Source of the DNA: Oryza sativa Japonica Group | Taxonomy: Eukaryota; Streptophyta; Magnoliopsida; Poales; Poaceae | Assembly: GCF_034140825.1 (NCBI RefSeq) | Contig: NC_089035.1 | Span: forward strand, 1,943,001 to 2,007,000 | Length of the DNA: 64,000 nucleotides | Direction of reading: 5' to 3' | Part shown: positions 1 to 11,595 of the stretch, piece after piece | Layout: each line of letters starts with the position of its first letter | Numbering within the stretch: position 1 is the stretch's first letter | Program-made: the position numbers and the translations under genes | The notes under the pieces: model-generated | Told to the model about the DNA's origin: nothing | Seen by the model: only the letters and a program-made list of their open reading frames with translations | Database searches by the model: none

Positions 1-744
1 AATGTAATTTTAGTTATATAGGACTGTAATTTTATATTTTAAAGGAAATAACAAATACACATTTACTTACACATTATTTTTTACTAAAATTATAGTACAC
101 TTATATATCGTATCAACTGAAATTACGAATGTAATTTTAGTTATATAGGATTGTATTTTTTTTCACTAATCAGCGAAATGAAAAACCACGTGTTTAGCTA
201 AATCGAATAGGGAGGAGGAAGCGGAATAAGTGAGAAAACGGTTCCGGACACGGCGCACTAATCAAAAAATTCGCACGGAAACATGGGCCCACGCGGCCTC
301 AACTCCCCCTTGCGCCCTAATCAGCACAAATCGTGGCGTAGATCATACGGTCGAAAAAACATCAAATACGAAGGAAAAAATCACGCGACAAATTAATATA
401 TAGCAAATTCATAATTTAAATATTTCAATTTTAGCATCACAGCGTTGGCCCGTAATGCATGCATGTTAATTTTCCTCACCCATCATCTGTGGGCCCATGT
501 GCGAAGGGTCAGCTGGCCCATGAAAACACACAGATCTCAAAGCATATCGAACCGTCAAAAATTCTAGTGATATCTCACGAGAAATCTGTCGACAGACGTT
601 TAGCAAAATCGAATGGTATTTTGTTTTTCTTTCTCAATTTCGCTTCGGCCCACGGGCCATGGCGAGAGAAGGCTGATCTCATACGAGGTGGTCTCCTTGT
701 GGGAAGGCCCCAGAGTGGCTTGCATGAAGCCTTGGGTGGTCTTC
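1..744. other. Intergenic, no gene seen
   Basis: AT-rich DNA with a short direct repeat near the left edge: a stretch around 1-30 recurs around 122-150. Open frames of 60-120 codons here have no signal peptide, domain or codon bias that I can recognise and are treated as chance. No RNA gene was seen. Confidence 0.5.
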
Positions 745-1159
745 GGAAAAAGTACATTGAAGATCTATCTCAACTTGTCATCGAATTACAAAATCGTCCC
801 CCAATCGTAAAACTAGATATATGACATCTCTCAACTTACAAAATCGTTCACTTTAGATCTTTTGGTGGTTTTGACTCCGGTTTTATCCGGCGTGACGGCT
901 AAGTCAGCATAGGACCCACGTAGGCCCCACATGTTAGGAAAGAGAGAGGGTGATGGCATGCCCTCCTAACATGTGGGGCCCACGTGGGTTCTACGCTGAG
1001 TCAGCCACCACGTTAGATAAAACCGGGGTCAAAACCATCGAAGGACATAAAGTGAACGATTTTGTAAGTTGAGAGATGTCATATATCTGGTTTTGCGGTT
1101 AGGGGGACGATTTTGTAACTCGATGACAAGTTGAGAGACCTTCGTTGAACTTTTTTCGT
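745..1159. repeat. Fold-back MITE with long terminal inverted repeats
   Basis: The left arm (about 745-870) and the right arm (about 1030-1159) are imperfect reverse complements. 'CTCAACTTGTCATCGA', 'TACAAAATCGTCCCCC' and 'GACATCTCTCAACTTACAAA' all occur in both. The centre is a second palindrome around 'CACATGTTAGGA' / 'TCCTAACATGTG'. It has no coding capacity. The long inverted repeats suggest a Mutator-like non-autonomous DNA element, but no clear target-site duplication was identified. Confidence 0.75.
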
Positions 1160-2284
1160 AACGGAATTGTCAGTAACGTGCTAGGTCGAAACCTCTCCTC
1201 CGGTAATAGCCCAAATATAGAGAAAACACCAACTAATTAGGTTTTAAGGTTAGGGTGGGTTTGGGAGGTGCTTAGGGGAAGACAGGGTTTCCCCGAACTT
1301 AATTAGAGGGATGGTTGGAGTGACGGTGGCCCATCGACAGGCAATGAAAAGGCAACGACGACAGCACCACTTGAACCATGGGCGAGGAGAGCCAGTTGGT
1401 AGGCGGGGGTCAAGTAGTTGACTAGTTAAAAGGAGAAGGAAGATGTCAACATATCCGACGACGTATGTTGTTGGAGCCGAGAAAGGCAAGACGGGGCTAG
1501 GAATGTCGCGGCTAGGGTAGGGTGGAGGAGGAAGGGAGGGGTGTAAGGAAGCTTCGGCAATGGTAGATCAGGTGAGGGATCGGGAGAAGGAAAGAGGGCT
1601 TGTGGCAGTGGCGGCGGGAGCGGGAGTGTAAGAAAGAAGTGAATGATATATCGCACAAAACTTAACTCGATCTTTGCCATTCAACATTTTATTCACTTTT
1701 TTTAAGACAATTGAGAAAAAGGTAATGAACATAAACAATGGTAAATAAGATTTGAGCCGAGTTTGAATCAGCCTTTTTGTTTGGCATTTCGAACTACTGA
1801 ATGATGTTTTTTTTTTAAAAAAAAGTTATATGTAGAAATTTCTTTTTATAAATCAAATATTTTTTTCAAGTTTATTATGGTTAGCACTTAGTAATTATTA
1901 ATGTGCTATTCCCTTATTGTGTGGTGCGAAAAAGCCCCGCCAGTCAGCCTTGTTTAATGAAGCCTCGGTTCTAAAAGATACTAAATCTATGTACTTTGAA
2001 TCATCGTCAAATGAAACGTACGAACGAGTACTTAAAAAGGTGGTCGACCAATTGCTAAAAGCAAGTTCACAAACGAAAATTATGACCTTAACATCAGGTA
2101 CGGCCGTATCCGCGTATATGGCCACTTTTAACGTCTGGTACGGCCGTTTTATTTCCTCGCACTGAACCGGTCCGGTGTTTCAAGTTTCAACACCACCCTG
2201 TCGATCTACAGTATACTGTAAGTGTGAAGATATTAACGACTTTCGATAAAATTTATGGTTAAACAACTTTTAATAAAACTTATA

Positions 2285-2420
2285 GACTGTGTTTAGTTCA
2301 CACTAAAGTTTAAAAGTTTGGTTGAAATTGAAACGATGTGACTAAGTTGTGTGTATGAAAGGTTTAATGTGATAGAAAGTTGAAAGTTTGGAAAAAAGAC
2401 TTTAGAACTAAACATGACCA
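2285..2420. repeat. Short MITE (GTTTAGTTC family), copy 1
   Basis: Starts with 'GTGTTTAGTTCACACTAAAG' and ends with 'TTTAGAACTAAACATGACC', so the ends are inverted repeats of each other. A second copy with the same internal order (AAGTTTAAAA, TTGGTTGA, GATGTGA) lies at about 4411-4547. Non-coding. Confidence 0.6.
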
Positions 2421-2429
2421 TAGTTAGAC

Positions 2430-2760
2430 CCTGTGTAGATAGGACTAAAACTTTTAAGTTCCTATCACATCGAATGTTTGGACACTAATTATAAATATTA
2501 AAAGTAGACTATTAAAAAAACCCATCCATAATCTTGAACTAATTCACGAGACGAATCTATCGAACCTAATTAATCCATGATTAACCTATGTGATGCTACA
2601 GTAAACATTCTCTAATTATGGATTAATTAGGCTTAAAAAATTGTCTCGCAAATTATCTTTCATTTATGTAATTAGTTTTGTAAGTAGTTTATATTTAATA
2701 CTCTAAATTAGTGTGTAAATACAGAGACTAAAGTTAATTCCCTGATCCAACCAACACCTT
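2430..2760. repeat. MITE-like element sharing a core with copies at 52.8 and 55.3 kb
   Basis: The internal block with 'GACGAATCTATCGA', 'CTAATTAATCCATGATTA', 'GATGCTACAGTAAACAT' and 'TTGTCTCGCAAATTA' recurs in related form at about 52760-53075 and 55260-55612. Non-coding and of MITE size. I assign no superfamily with confidence. Confidence 0.55.
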
Positions 2761-4410
2761 AAACTGTTTGTTCATAACTATAATCCGAGTACAATGCTGA
2801 CTGTAGACACATGGAACGAACCAAATTTCTGAATCATCCGTCACTGACTGCTGCGTGCCACCTTCTCACTGGGTGGAGCCACCATCCACCGGTTTACTTT
2901 CACCATGCTAGCCTGATGCCCCCTAGTGCCCCGCCGCTCCACAAGTCAAACCGAAACGCCAACGCGTCTGTTCGCCGTACTGCGCGCCGACGACGTTCTC
3001 CCCTCGGTATGTTGATGGATCAAAGCACCAATGCCACGTTCGTTAGTTGCGGCCCAGTGTCGACGAAGATCGTCTATCAGCCATGCAGATGGCATCTGTT
3101 GCCGCGCGCAATTGTCATCGCAAATGGCTGTCAATCAAATCTATCAACTGACCACTCGTCGTCTTTTCTTTTTTTTTCTTTTTTTCCGTTCTGAAACTTT
3201 CACATTTTCGTGCAATGAGGTAATAAGATTGATGCTTTGTCCGGACCGTGAGGCGTCGAGGTTCAATTTTCTACTGATGATTTCCACGACTAGTATGCCG
3301 GCGCCGAAGCTAGAGTGCTAGACATCATTACACCAACCTTTTTTTTTCTCTGATCTGGTACTCACTTGTGGTGCAAAATCTGATAATTTTAGCATTGAAG
3401 TTGACATCTAGGAGAGGATATTTTGTGGATTTAAAGGTAAAGAGAGGCTCTTGGCTACTTGAGTGCTAATTATCCTGTGTCATGTTCCGCTGTTCGCTAC
3501 TTCCAGAAGGAGCAGCACTATTGTCACGATAATATATCCACTTGCCCAAGAGCCTACCAAGCAGCCTCGCCAGATTGATATGCTTCCAATTGTCTGAAGT
3601 CTGAATCTTGGCCAAACAATCTTTTTCAATCGTTTTACCGCAACTCTTTCCAACCAAAGTTACAGTCACCGTATTCAATAGAGTTGTTTTCTCCGGGCAA
3701 AGCTTCTGAATTATGTCATGACTACATCATTAAGCGATGGCAAGTGATGTGACGAATTTCTTGGATAAGGCTCCATAAACCTACATCTCATCTCTTAAGT
3801 GCTAAGAAACCAACATAAAGCGCAATGAAATGGATTGACATGTGGTGGTGATAATTATTCCTTCGCGTGGCTGCCAAGTGACTTGTATGAACTAATCCGG
3901 TTTTTGCTAAGCACTGCAAAGAAGTCGAATATGGAAGTACGTTTCCTACTATCAAACTTAAATTCAGGATGTCACATTTGATCTGTCTGGCTAATGGCCA
4001 CCAAGCATTCCTGAGGGCAAACCCCAACCAGAGGACTGAAAGCAAAGTCTTCACCTGCAAAACTCTAGAGTGCATTAATTAAGGAAGAAATTGAGGTCTC
4101 GACGTGCTGTCGATCGGTACCCGTCAGTGAGGAATGGTCTATTCTGCACATATTTTCATCGGAGTTTTTTTCGTGGCCCAAAACGTTTCCCCGGCACGGG
4201 GAATCTGTGATCTTTGTACCGACTTTTGTGTCCATTACAAACTTTGGTGAATCAGGGACGTACTAAACGTACGTGCCATCTGATCAAAGAATGGACAATT
4301 CGGACCGGGCACGGTGGAAAAACATGGCTGTCTGAAACCTACCGTTTTGGCTGAATTATTGGCTCTGTCTCCCTGTTTCTTTCTTGGACTCTCTAGGGCC
4401 TTCTACTACG

Positions 4411-4547
4411 GCTTTGTTTAGTTCAAGCTAAAGTTTAAAATTTGGTTGATATTGAAGACGATGTGACCGAAAAGTTATATGTGTATGACAGGTTGATGTG
4501 ATGAAAAAAAAAGCAAAGTTTGGATCTAAACACAAACTACTACTCAG
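4411..4547. repeat. Short MITE (GTTTAGTTC family), copy 2
   Basis: Starts 'GGCTTTGTTTAGTTCAAGC' and ends 'TTTGGATCTAAACACAAAC', an inverted-repeat pair. The internal sequence is similar to the element at about 2285-2420. Non-coding. Confidence 0.55.
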
Positions 4548-5628
4548 CTGCTTCCTGAGAGGGCCAGGAAGGTTCATGAATGAAAAACACATGCTACTTG
4601 CCTTACTTGCAGCTTGGACCAGCGTCGTCTTCTTTCTTCTACGAAGTATTCTCTTCTGAAAATTGTTGTTTGATTCGCATCATCTGAGTGTACTGAGTCC
4701 CTCCGATTCACCGAACAAGTCGCAATTTGCACATATCAGTCAAAACTTTGCAGCTGAACATATATTTTGCAGCGGTTTAGTACGTAACCGCAAGAGCAAG
4801 CTACTGAAACGGGGAGTTTGAAAACGATAAAGCAAGCAAGTGACGCAGATGATTACAAGACATTTACTGCTTTTCTGCCTAACACAAAATTGATGATGCA
4901 CCTACCGGTCCGGTAACAATACTTTTCTGAAATGAAAGCTCCGGTAATACTACTACTCAAACAAGATAAGCTCAGAGACCAATAGCCCTAGAAATCTTCT
5001 GCAATAGTAACAAGGGAGATGTGATTGACGACGCAGGATTCAGACGCGCACGTGGTGACCGGAGCTTGCACAAGACGCCGGAGAGAAAGTGTGAACGAAT
5101 TCGACATCACCCCCATCAAAACCCTTAACTGACGGAGAGCGACGCCGCAACACCACATCCATCACTTGCCTGCAGATTTGCATCTCATACTGTCCGGGGA
5201 CACGAGGGGGGCACACCTATCAAATGTAGGGTAGTACTACCTTGCAGCTGAGCTACAGTACAGCGGAGATCGATATATCGCGACGTGTACGGCCACGTCA
5301 CGACCGATCGATTCATCGAGAGGGCTAGATGACGCAGAAATGTGAACAAAAAACTTAATTAAACGTCGTCTTCGCGAGGGTCCAAAAGGCAGTATTTAGG
5401 TGCCGTACAGTGACTGCACGACTGTGGGGGCCTCGCTGTTTCGATCGTTTCACACGCTGGAGAAGAAGAAGGAATGGCGCCGATCGCCGCCGTCGATCGG
5501 TGGGAGGAAGGTGAAGCCGTGCCCGAGCTTTCGTCGTCTCTCGTTGGAAAGCTACTGTTTTGACCCGTTCACACCACTACGCTTCCAGCTATAGGCAGTA
5601 TGTACGGTGCCACGCACGGCTCTCGTCC

Positions 5629-5639
5629 TTTATATAAAC
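5629..5639 (+). promoter_or_regulatory. TATA box of the 5799 sHSP gene
   Basis: 'TTTATATAAAC' lies about 165 bp upstream of the ATG at 5799, in a GC-rich promoter. I could not make out a clean alternating nGAAn/nTTCn heat-shock element immediately upstream, unlike at its neighbours. Confidence 0.6.
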
Positions 5640-5798
5640 CAACTACCTCGCCATTGCCACCACCAGCAGCAGCTCGCCATCCAAGCATCAAAGCTTCTAA
5701 ACTGAAGCTTAATCTATATATAAGGAGAGTTCATTTTGATTTTGGTGAGGAAGAAGTAGTAGAAGTGAATTAGTGATATCGATCAGAGTGTGAAGAAG

Positions 5799-6299
5799 AT
5801 GTCTCTGGTGAAGCTGTTTGATACGTTGGCGTTCGACGCCTGGAACCCGTTCAGCATCTTTGGGACGACGGTGGCGGCGGACGCGTGGCTGGCGAGCGAC
5901 ACGTCGGCGTTCGCCAACACGTACATCGAGAGCCGGGAGACGGCGGAGGCGTACGTGTTCCGGGCGGACCTGCCGGCGGGGGTGAAGAAGGAGGAGGTGC
6001 GGGTGGAGGTGGACGAGGGGAACGTGCTGGTGATCACCGGCGAGCGCAGCGTCCGGCGGGAGGAGAAGGGCCAGCGGTCGCACCACATCGAGCGCAGCTG
6101 CGCCACCTTCTTCGGCAGGTTCCACCTCCCCGACGACGCCGTCGTCGACCTCGTCAGGGCGTCCATGGACGGCGGCATGCTCACCGTCACCGTGCCCAAG
6201 GTGGTCACTGACAAGCAGCCCGCCATCGCCGCCGCCGCACCCGTCCCCGCCGTCGTCGCACCCGCTGTCGAGGCGAAGGCAATCGAAGCCAGCCCGTAG
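5799..6299 (+). CDS. Small heat-shock protein (HSP20 / alpha-crystallin), divergent class I-like
   Basis: Single-exon gene of 166 residues (about 18 kDa). The start is the ATG at 5799 (MSLVKLFDT); the in-frame GTG nine bases upstream is not credible in a plant. The N-terminal arm (1-40) has the class I 'MSLV...FD.WNPF' style. The alpha-crystallin domain (about 45-135) shows '[19 protein letters not shown]', '[15 protein letters not shown]' and '[10 protein letters not shown]', which is the diagnostic GxLxxxxPK box. It should act as an ATP-independent holdase in the cytosol. Two oddities: the tail (about 140-166) is a long Ala/Val/Pro-rich extension, and the final I-x-I anchor kept by its three neighbours (IEIS) is here 'IEASP', so the usual C-terminal docking contact for oligomers is altered. 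Class membership is therefore uncertain and no symbol is given. Confidence 0.88.
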
Positions 6300-7900
6300 T
6301 GATGCGATGAACACACACACACACACACAGACAGTCAGTCAATCCAACGATCCGTATGTATACGTTGTCGTCGATGATAAGTTCAAAGTGCTTGCGAGTA
6401 AGGTGCTTGCTGTACTTTTGGTTTAATTACCTTTGGTGTGAAATGCTTTCTCGATGTAAGACAAGAAAGCTAGTAGCAAAATCATACTATTTGCTTGATG
6501 CAATACATGTTCCATCTTAGTTCCCTTACGTATTTTGTGTGTTCCCATATGAACATTATCAATCATTCTTTTTTTTTTTTCTGAACGCGTAAAAAAATTA
6601 CACGTCAACATATTAAAAGAAAAGAGTATACAGCACAATCAATCACACTGGTTTATATCAGGGAAAAAGAGAAAAAGCAAAAGAAGAAGCTTCAGCTTCT
6701 TCTTATCAATCAGGCTGCGTGGTGATCGATCAGTAGTCCCAGGTCCCCATTCTTTTCGTCTTACACGGTATTATTTTTTCAGAAAGTTTTTTAAATGAAC
6801 TTTCTATACTCGAATATTTGGGAAATTTTCATGTGCCTTCGATAATATTCTAAGCTCAGTTTGATCCACGTCGGCTGTAAAGACTAAAGGAACGTGCCCG
6901 TGGGCCGTGGCTGAATAACAGTCCATGTTAGGCTGTTACTACGACCACTAATCTACTGGGGGTCAGCAATTCGGAACAGATACATCACGATTCACGAGCC
7001 CCCCAAAAAAATCTGAAGCTGCACCAGACAGACTGTTTGATGAAAAGCACTAGAGGTAGTTGGGTCGGGTCCCGTGAGGACTTGAGGTTGATGAATGGCC
7101 TCGCAACAAGTAGCACGACAATTGACAGGCTAAGGTCTGGAATTAATGGGTGAGGTAGCGACGCACAGTTGCAGACAGCAGACCATTTACACCACCAACT
7201 AGGAAGAGAGAAGCACGGATTGCCGGGGTAGCCAGCGTTGCTCCCACGAAATCTATCTATCGCACGAAACGGATTCCAGTGGCGGCAGAGACGTTTTGCC
7301 GATCGTGGGGTCAATCAATCAATCCGAACAAGTTGGGAACGAGTTGAAACACACAAGATGGGAAGAGGAGAGAGAGCCATAGAGGGGATCGTGGGTTGAC
7401 CGACTGGATGCCGGCGTACTCTCCGTGGTGGCGCACCAACTTTTTGCACGCCTTGCCGGCTGTGCTCTGGCTGCAGGCGCACGGGGAGGGGGACTCGTCA
7501 TCTGGCACGTCGGGGAATCATTTGGGCTGAAACTTTGATGGGCTGAATTTTGGGCCTTATTCTGGCGTAGTATTGGGTTGGGATCGCTTCGCTTAAGGAT
7601 GGTTACGTTATAACCGGGCTGAAGATTTTTCGAAATTGCTAATCGGCGCAGTTGCGCTAGATAAATAACTAGCGCGCGTTTCCGTTTTGGCCCATCATTA
7701 GCCAGGCCTAAGGCCCAACCACACTTTTGACTTTTTTGTTTTTCTTCCTGAAAGCACCGACGCATGCATGTGCTAGTATAGATAGGAATTACCGCGAAGG
7801 GGCAGTTGGGCAAGTGAGACAAATCAATCTACAGCTTAATTAACGCTATAATTCTTCATTATTAGTTCTAATTTTTATTAGGTGCCGTGATTAACATGAG
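6300..7900. other. Intergenic, no gene seen
   Basis: This holds the 3' flank of the heat-shock gene, with a short CA microsatellite at about 6310-6328, and then unremarkable sequence. Minus-strand open frames up to 167 codons (6985-7822) overlap each other, have no recognisable domain and lie in non-coding-like sequence. I do not call them. Confidence 0.4.
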
Positions 7901-7905
7901 CACTC

Positions 7906-8350
7906 ATATCTGAAAACTTTCAACCCATTTTTTAAAACTTTCAACTCGTTCTATCAAAAAAAAAACTTTCAACTCAAATTTGAAAATTTCAACTCTAAAT
8001 TTTGAAAATTTCAACCTAAATTTTGAAACTTTCAACTCAAATTTTCGAAAACTTTCAATTAAAAATTCAAAACTTTCATCTAAAATTTTAAAACTTTCAA
8101 CTCAAATTTTAAAAACTTTCAAATCAATTATTTGAAACTTTCAACATAAATTTGAAAACTTTCAATTCAAATTTTCAAAAACTTTCAACTAAAAATTAAA
8201 AACTTTCATCCGAATTTTCAAAACTTTCAAATCCAAAATTGAAAACTTTCAACTCCAATTTTTTTTTAAAAAAATCAATTCCTATTCTAGAACTTTCAAG
8301 TCCAAAATTCAAAACTTTTAGTTTCAAATTTCAAAAGTTTCAACTCCGAA
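7906..8350. repeat. AT-rich degenerate tandem repeat (AAACTTTCAACT units)
   Basis: About 20-25 imperfect copies of a 16-21 bp unit built around 'AAAACTTTCAACTCAAATTT' run head to tail for some 440 bp. Units vary in length and sequence, so this is an old minisatellite and not a CRISPR array: there are no constant repeats and no unique spacers. Confidence 0.85.
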
Positions 8351-8689
8351 TCTAAAATTTAAATCTTCATGTTAGCTAGTACTGTATTTATTAGAGTTAA
8401 TCATGCGATTAACTCTAATCACATTATTAGTATCAGTAGGAGGGGAGCACTTACATGGGTTGAACGTAGCAAAAGGGAAACAACTCCTAGTCAGCTCCAC
8501 GCGCTCGCGACTTGATCTTCTGGCGCAAGCGCGCGCTAGGAGCCCCCAAGATTTTTTGCTGGGCCGATGATTTGGAAAACAAACAGGATGACGTACGGAG
8601 CACACACACGTCTAAAAAATTTAGCATTGTCAAACTTTGGGTTTATTTTGGCGATAAACCAAGCATACCCCATAATGAAACGGAAGTGA

Positions 8690-8862
8690 GGGCATATTCA
8701 CTTTGATGCCATTTTTAACCTTATCAAATTTTGGTAAAGTTGCCAAAAAATATAGCTATATTTAGTTTGCTGCCAAATTTTAGTAACTATATAAAAATCC
8801 TACCAAAATTTTGATAAGTTATCAAAACTAAGGTTTTTTGGTATCAAAGTGAACAGGCCTTA
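8690..8862. repeat. MITE with inverted ends (GTTCACTTTGATACC)
   Basis: The left end 'ATTCACTTTGATGCCA' and the right end 'GGTATCAAAGTGAACAGG' are inverted repeats. The interior (about 170 bp) is AT-rich with the palindromic motif 'AAATTTTGGTA'. Non-coding. It lies about 260 bp downstream of the 3' end of the 9123-9572 heat-shock gene. Confidence 0.65.
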
Positions 8863-9122
8863 AATAAAACATGCACGTCTCAGCGAAGGGAACGGAAGTG
8901 AATGACACTTGTGCAAATCGGCCGGACACTTTATTTACTCATTCATTCAGACGCCATGGGACAATTCCAAGGACCGAACCAATGTTGTGCTCCGGTCTAA
9001 CCAGAATACATTACATTGGCGGAGGCCACGACACAACTGCCACACAGACACGAGACTCGCCACACATGGACCTGACACGACCGGACTCGAGCACAGCACG
9101 ACGTATATAGCTTCTCTCCTTC

Positions 9123-9572
9123 TCAGCCAGAGATCTCAATGGCCTTCACCTCGGGCTTCTTGACCTCAGCCTTGGGCACGGTGACGGTGAGCACGCCGTT
9201 CTCCATGCTGGCCTTCACCTGGTCCACCTTGGCGTTCTCCGGCAGCCTGAACCGCCGCATGAACTGCCCGCTGCTGCGCTCCACGCGGTGCCACTTGTCG
9301 TTCTTGTCCTCCTTCTCCTTGCTGCGCTGCCCGCTGATCACCAGCACGTTGCCCTCCTCCACCTCCACCTTCACCTCCTCCTTCTTGACGCCGGGGAGGT
9401 CGGCCTTGAAGACGTGCGACTCCGGCGTCTCCTTCCAGTCGACGCGGGCGTTGGCGAAAGCGGCGGTGTCGCGGTCGGAGGTCGCCGGGACGAGGGAGCG
9501 GAAGACGCCGTCGAAGGGGTCCCAGAAGTCAGCGAAGGGGTCGAACACGTTGCTGCGCCTCACGAGCGACAT
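9123..9572 (-). CDS. HSP16.9C: 16.9 kDa class I small heat-shock protein
   Basis: Single-exon gene of 149 residues, reading minus from the ATG at 9572. The N-terminal arm '[13 protein letters not shown]' is typical of cytosolic class I sHSPs. The alpha-crystallin domain (about 42-135) has '[20 protein letters not shown]', '[17 protein letters not shown]' and '[11 protein letters not shown]'. The C-terminal 'KAIEISG' keeps the I-x-I anchor. Known role of the family: heat-induced holdase that forms 12-mers or larger and keeps unfolding proteins refoldable. It differs from the two 150-residue genes to the right mainly in the N-terminal arm ([17 protein letters not shown]), where it is one residue shorter. 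The symbol is from memory of rice locus order and is less certain than the family call. Confidence 0.93.
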   Translation of the reverse strand: MSLVRRSNVFDPFADFWDPFDGVFRSLVPATSDRDTAAFANARVDWKETPESHVFKADLPGVKKEEVKVEVEEGNVLVISGQRSKEKEDKNDKWHRVERSSGQFMRRFRLPENAKVDQVKASMENGVLTVTVPKAEVKKPEVKAIEISG

Positions 9573-9715
9573 TGTTGGTTTGTCGTGGATCGCTAGCTGC
9601 TTAGGTTTCTTTGTATGAAGTGGATTGGAGGAAGTTTGGAACGAGTGTTTGTTTGGAGCTCGATCAAATGCTTCAGTCTTGGCTCGATGGATGGAGGTTG
9701 GGGAATGAGGCAGGA

Positions 9716-9723
9716 TATTTATA
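9716..9723 (-). promoter_or_regulatory. TATA box of HSP16.9C
   Basis: On the minus strand this reads TATAAATA, about 145 bp upstream of the ATG at 9572. The same TATAAATA core is used by both 16.9 kDa neighbours. Confidence 0.7.
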
Positions 9724-9743
9724 GGTTCACAACTAATCTGTCC

Positions 9744-9769
9744 TGAAATCTCTGGACTTCTCTGGTTCT
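9744..9769 (-). promoter_or_regulatory. Degenerate heat-shock element array
   Basis: Directly upstream of the TATA box, 5-bp modules alternate as TGAAA-TCTCT-GGACT-TCTCT-GGTTC on the plus strand. This follows the nGAAn/nTTCn periodicity imperfectly. The position fits an HSF binding site, but individual modules are weak. Confidence 0.4.
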
Positions 9770-9939
9770 TGCTCGTTTCGCTTTACAGCACACTCGATCT
9801 GCTTCGCTTCCGTCGCTCCAGTACTCCATCAGCCTCTACAAAGCGGGGCTCACCTTAATTTGCTCTAGAGTATTCATTTTTCCCCCACATATCTTGCTTC
9901 TTTGATGTAGGTTACTTTGATTGCGATCAAATCTTATCG

Positions 9940-10170
9940 TGTACTCCCTCAGTCTCAAAACAAAAGCAGCCATGAATTTCAGTGTTCAACTTTAATCGTC
10001 CATCTTATTTGAATTTTTTTTTATGATTAGTATTTATACTGTTATTAGATTATAAAACATGAATAGTACTTTATGCGTGACTTTTGTTTTTTAGTTTTTT
10101 AAAAAATATTTTAAATAAGACGAACGATTAAATTTGTACACGGAAACTCATTGTTGCATTTATTCTGTGA
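9940..10170. repeat. Stowaway-like MITE fragment
   Basis: Begins with 'ACTCCCTCAGTCTCAAAAC', the typical end of rice Stowaway-like elements. It contains 'CATCTTATTTGAA' and 'AAATAAGACGAACG', seen in other copies here. The matching right terminus is not clear, so it is probably truncated. It lies upstream of the HSP16.9C promoter. Confidence 0.5.
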
Positions 10171-10587
10171 TGGAGGGGATAGCGAGTATGGAATGATTGA
10201 TTGAGAACGAGAAACTACGAGAACCAATTGCCCGCTAGTGTGGGCCCCAGGCAGATGGGCAGTACTGATCCTGAACCGTTTGGAAATATGTCGTGAAACT
10301 ATGGAGTCCTTTTGGCATACCAAATTACACCAGTTTTGAAGTATTACTTCACTGTACATCGTAGAGTGAGTACTAGATCATTCCAGTGGGTTTCGGGAAT
10401 GCTTCAATTCACTGCTTTCACTGGGAGCAGTGAGTCTCTTGCGAAACATATTTTTAACGGCAACTTGTGAAAGAAAAACACATTTGAGTTTGAATTCACA
10501 ACCACGTTATTTTACAATGCAGGTCATGCCCATGACTGAAAGGTAAAAATCACTGCCAAAGCATTGCTTCGTTGGTAAGTTTTTTTT

Positions 10588-10869
10588 AGTGAATTACACT
10601 TTTTGGGTCACGTCTATTGCACTTTGGATCACCCCGATTTTTTTCTCTACCCATGTTCATCCTATACCGCGGCAAAGACATAGGTGGATGATTTCGCCAG
10701 CGTGTCAGAGTTGACATCCTCCAGGTCGTTTACATGTTAAAGAAGAGGTTTTGGGTGGTTCAAAGTACAACGGACGTAAATTTAGCTAGTCCAAAGTGAT
10801 AAGACTGAACTAGTGATGATCCAATATAAAACTACAACAGTAACAGGTGGTCCAAAGTGTAATTCACTC
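10588..10869. repeat. MITE with AGTGAATTACACTTT inverted ends
   Basis: The left end 'AGTGAATTACACTTTTTGGG' and right end 'GGTCCAAAGTGTAATTCACT' are inverted repeats about 280 bp apart. Non-coding. Superfamily not determined. Confidence 0.65.
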
Positions 10870-11330
10870 TAAATTTTATATGTACTACCTTTCTTATTAG
10901 GGTTGTTTTTGGTTTGGTGCCATGAATTATATTGGTAGGGCCAATGTAATTGATGCATTTTTCTTCCTTTTCCTAACTTCTATTTTTTTTTTGAAACACA
11001 ATACAATGCAGACGTCTACAACACGTACACACTGACCCGTATGAACATACACGCGAACACCCTACTCTATGAGCACCTTCAAAAGACTGGCCCTACATAA
11101 AGTCACCGTAGACATTTACGGGTATATCGTCTACCACTGAAAGAATAATTAGCCATAAATGTGAGCACCCGTATCAAATCTAGAATTTGAACTCGAGTTC
11201 CATCACAAGAAACCTAACCTAACCTGTTATGCTACGCTTATTTCACATCTCTTATAAATTTACAAAAATTGGTTGCTAAATATTCATGCATTGGTCAGAA
11301 GTGATAAAGGCCATATTTTTTTTATCCAAC

Positions 11331-11512
11331 AATGTTTATACCGATACTAAAATTTGAATTTGAGGTTATATCGCTGTAGTTCTTTTTTCTAACATCGATA
11401 TTTAAGTCATGAAGAACATATATGTATATAACGATACTAAAATTTGAATTTGAGGTTTTATCATTGTAGTTCTGTTCTAACATCGATATTTAAGTCATGA
11501 AGAACATATACA
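11331..11512. repeat. Tandem duplication, two units of about 90-100 bp
   Basis: 'CGATACTAAAATTTGAATTT' followed by 'CATCGATATTTAAGTCATGA' and 'AGAACATATA' occurs twice in direct orientation. AT-rich and non-coding. It lies just outside the LINE insertion that begins at 11611. Confidence 0.7.
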
Positions 11513-11595
11513 TAGTTTAACCATAAATTATTTAATCGCTAATATATCGTTTGATGAATTATAAGTAAATGTAAACGGGTAAACATTTACCGCGT

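Larger units (their letters stand above)
1160..5600. other. Intergenic spacer with MITE remnants, no supported gene
   Basis: There are several 60-130 codon open frames, but none shows a recognisable domain. The region carries two short fold-back elements of one family (about 2285-2420 and 4411-4547) and a longer MITE-like stretch (about 2430-2760), listed separately. The rest (2770-4400 and 4550-5600) is unique-looking non-coding sequence that includes the distal promoter of the heat-shock gene starting at 5799. Confidence 0.45.

Noticed and set aside
1250-1680. Minus-strand frames of 79 and 84 codons
   Set aside because: Low-complexity Pro/Leu/Ser composition, overlapping frames, no domain and no conserved context.
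5709-6328. Minus-strand frames of 205 and 181 codons over the first heat-shock gene
   Set aside because: They are antisense shadows of the GC-rich sHSP coding sequence. The plus strand carries the alpha-crystallin domain. The same applies to frames opposite the other sHSP and ectodomain exons.
7906-8350. Possible CRISPR-like array
   Set aside because: Repeats are degenerate and contiguous with no unique spacers, and the host is a plant. It is an ordinary minisatellite.
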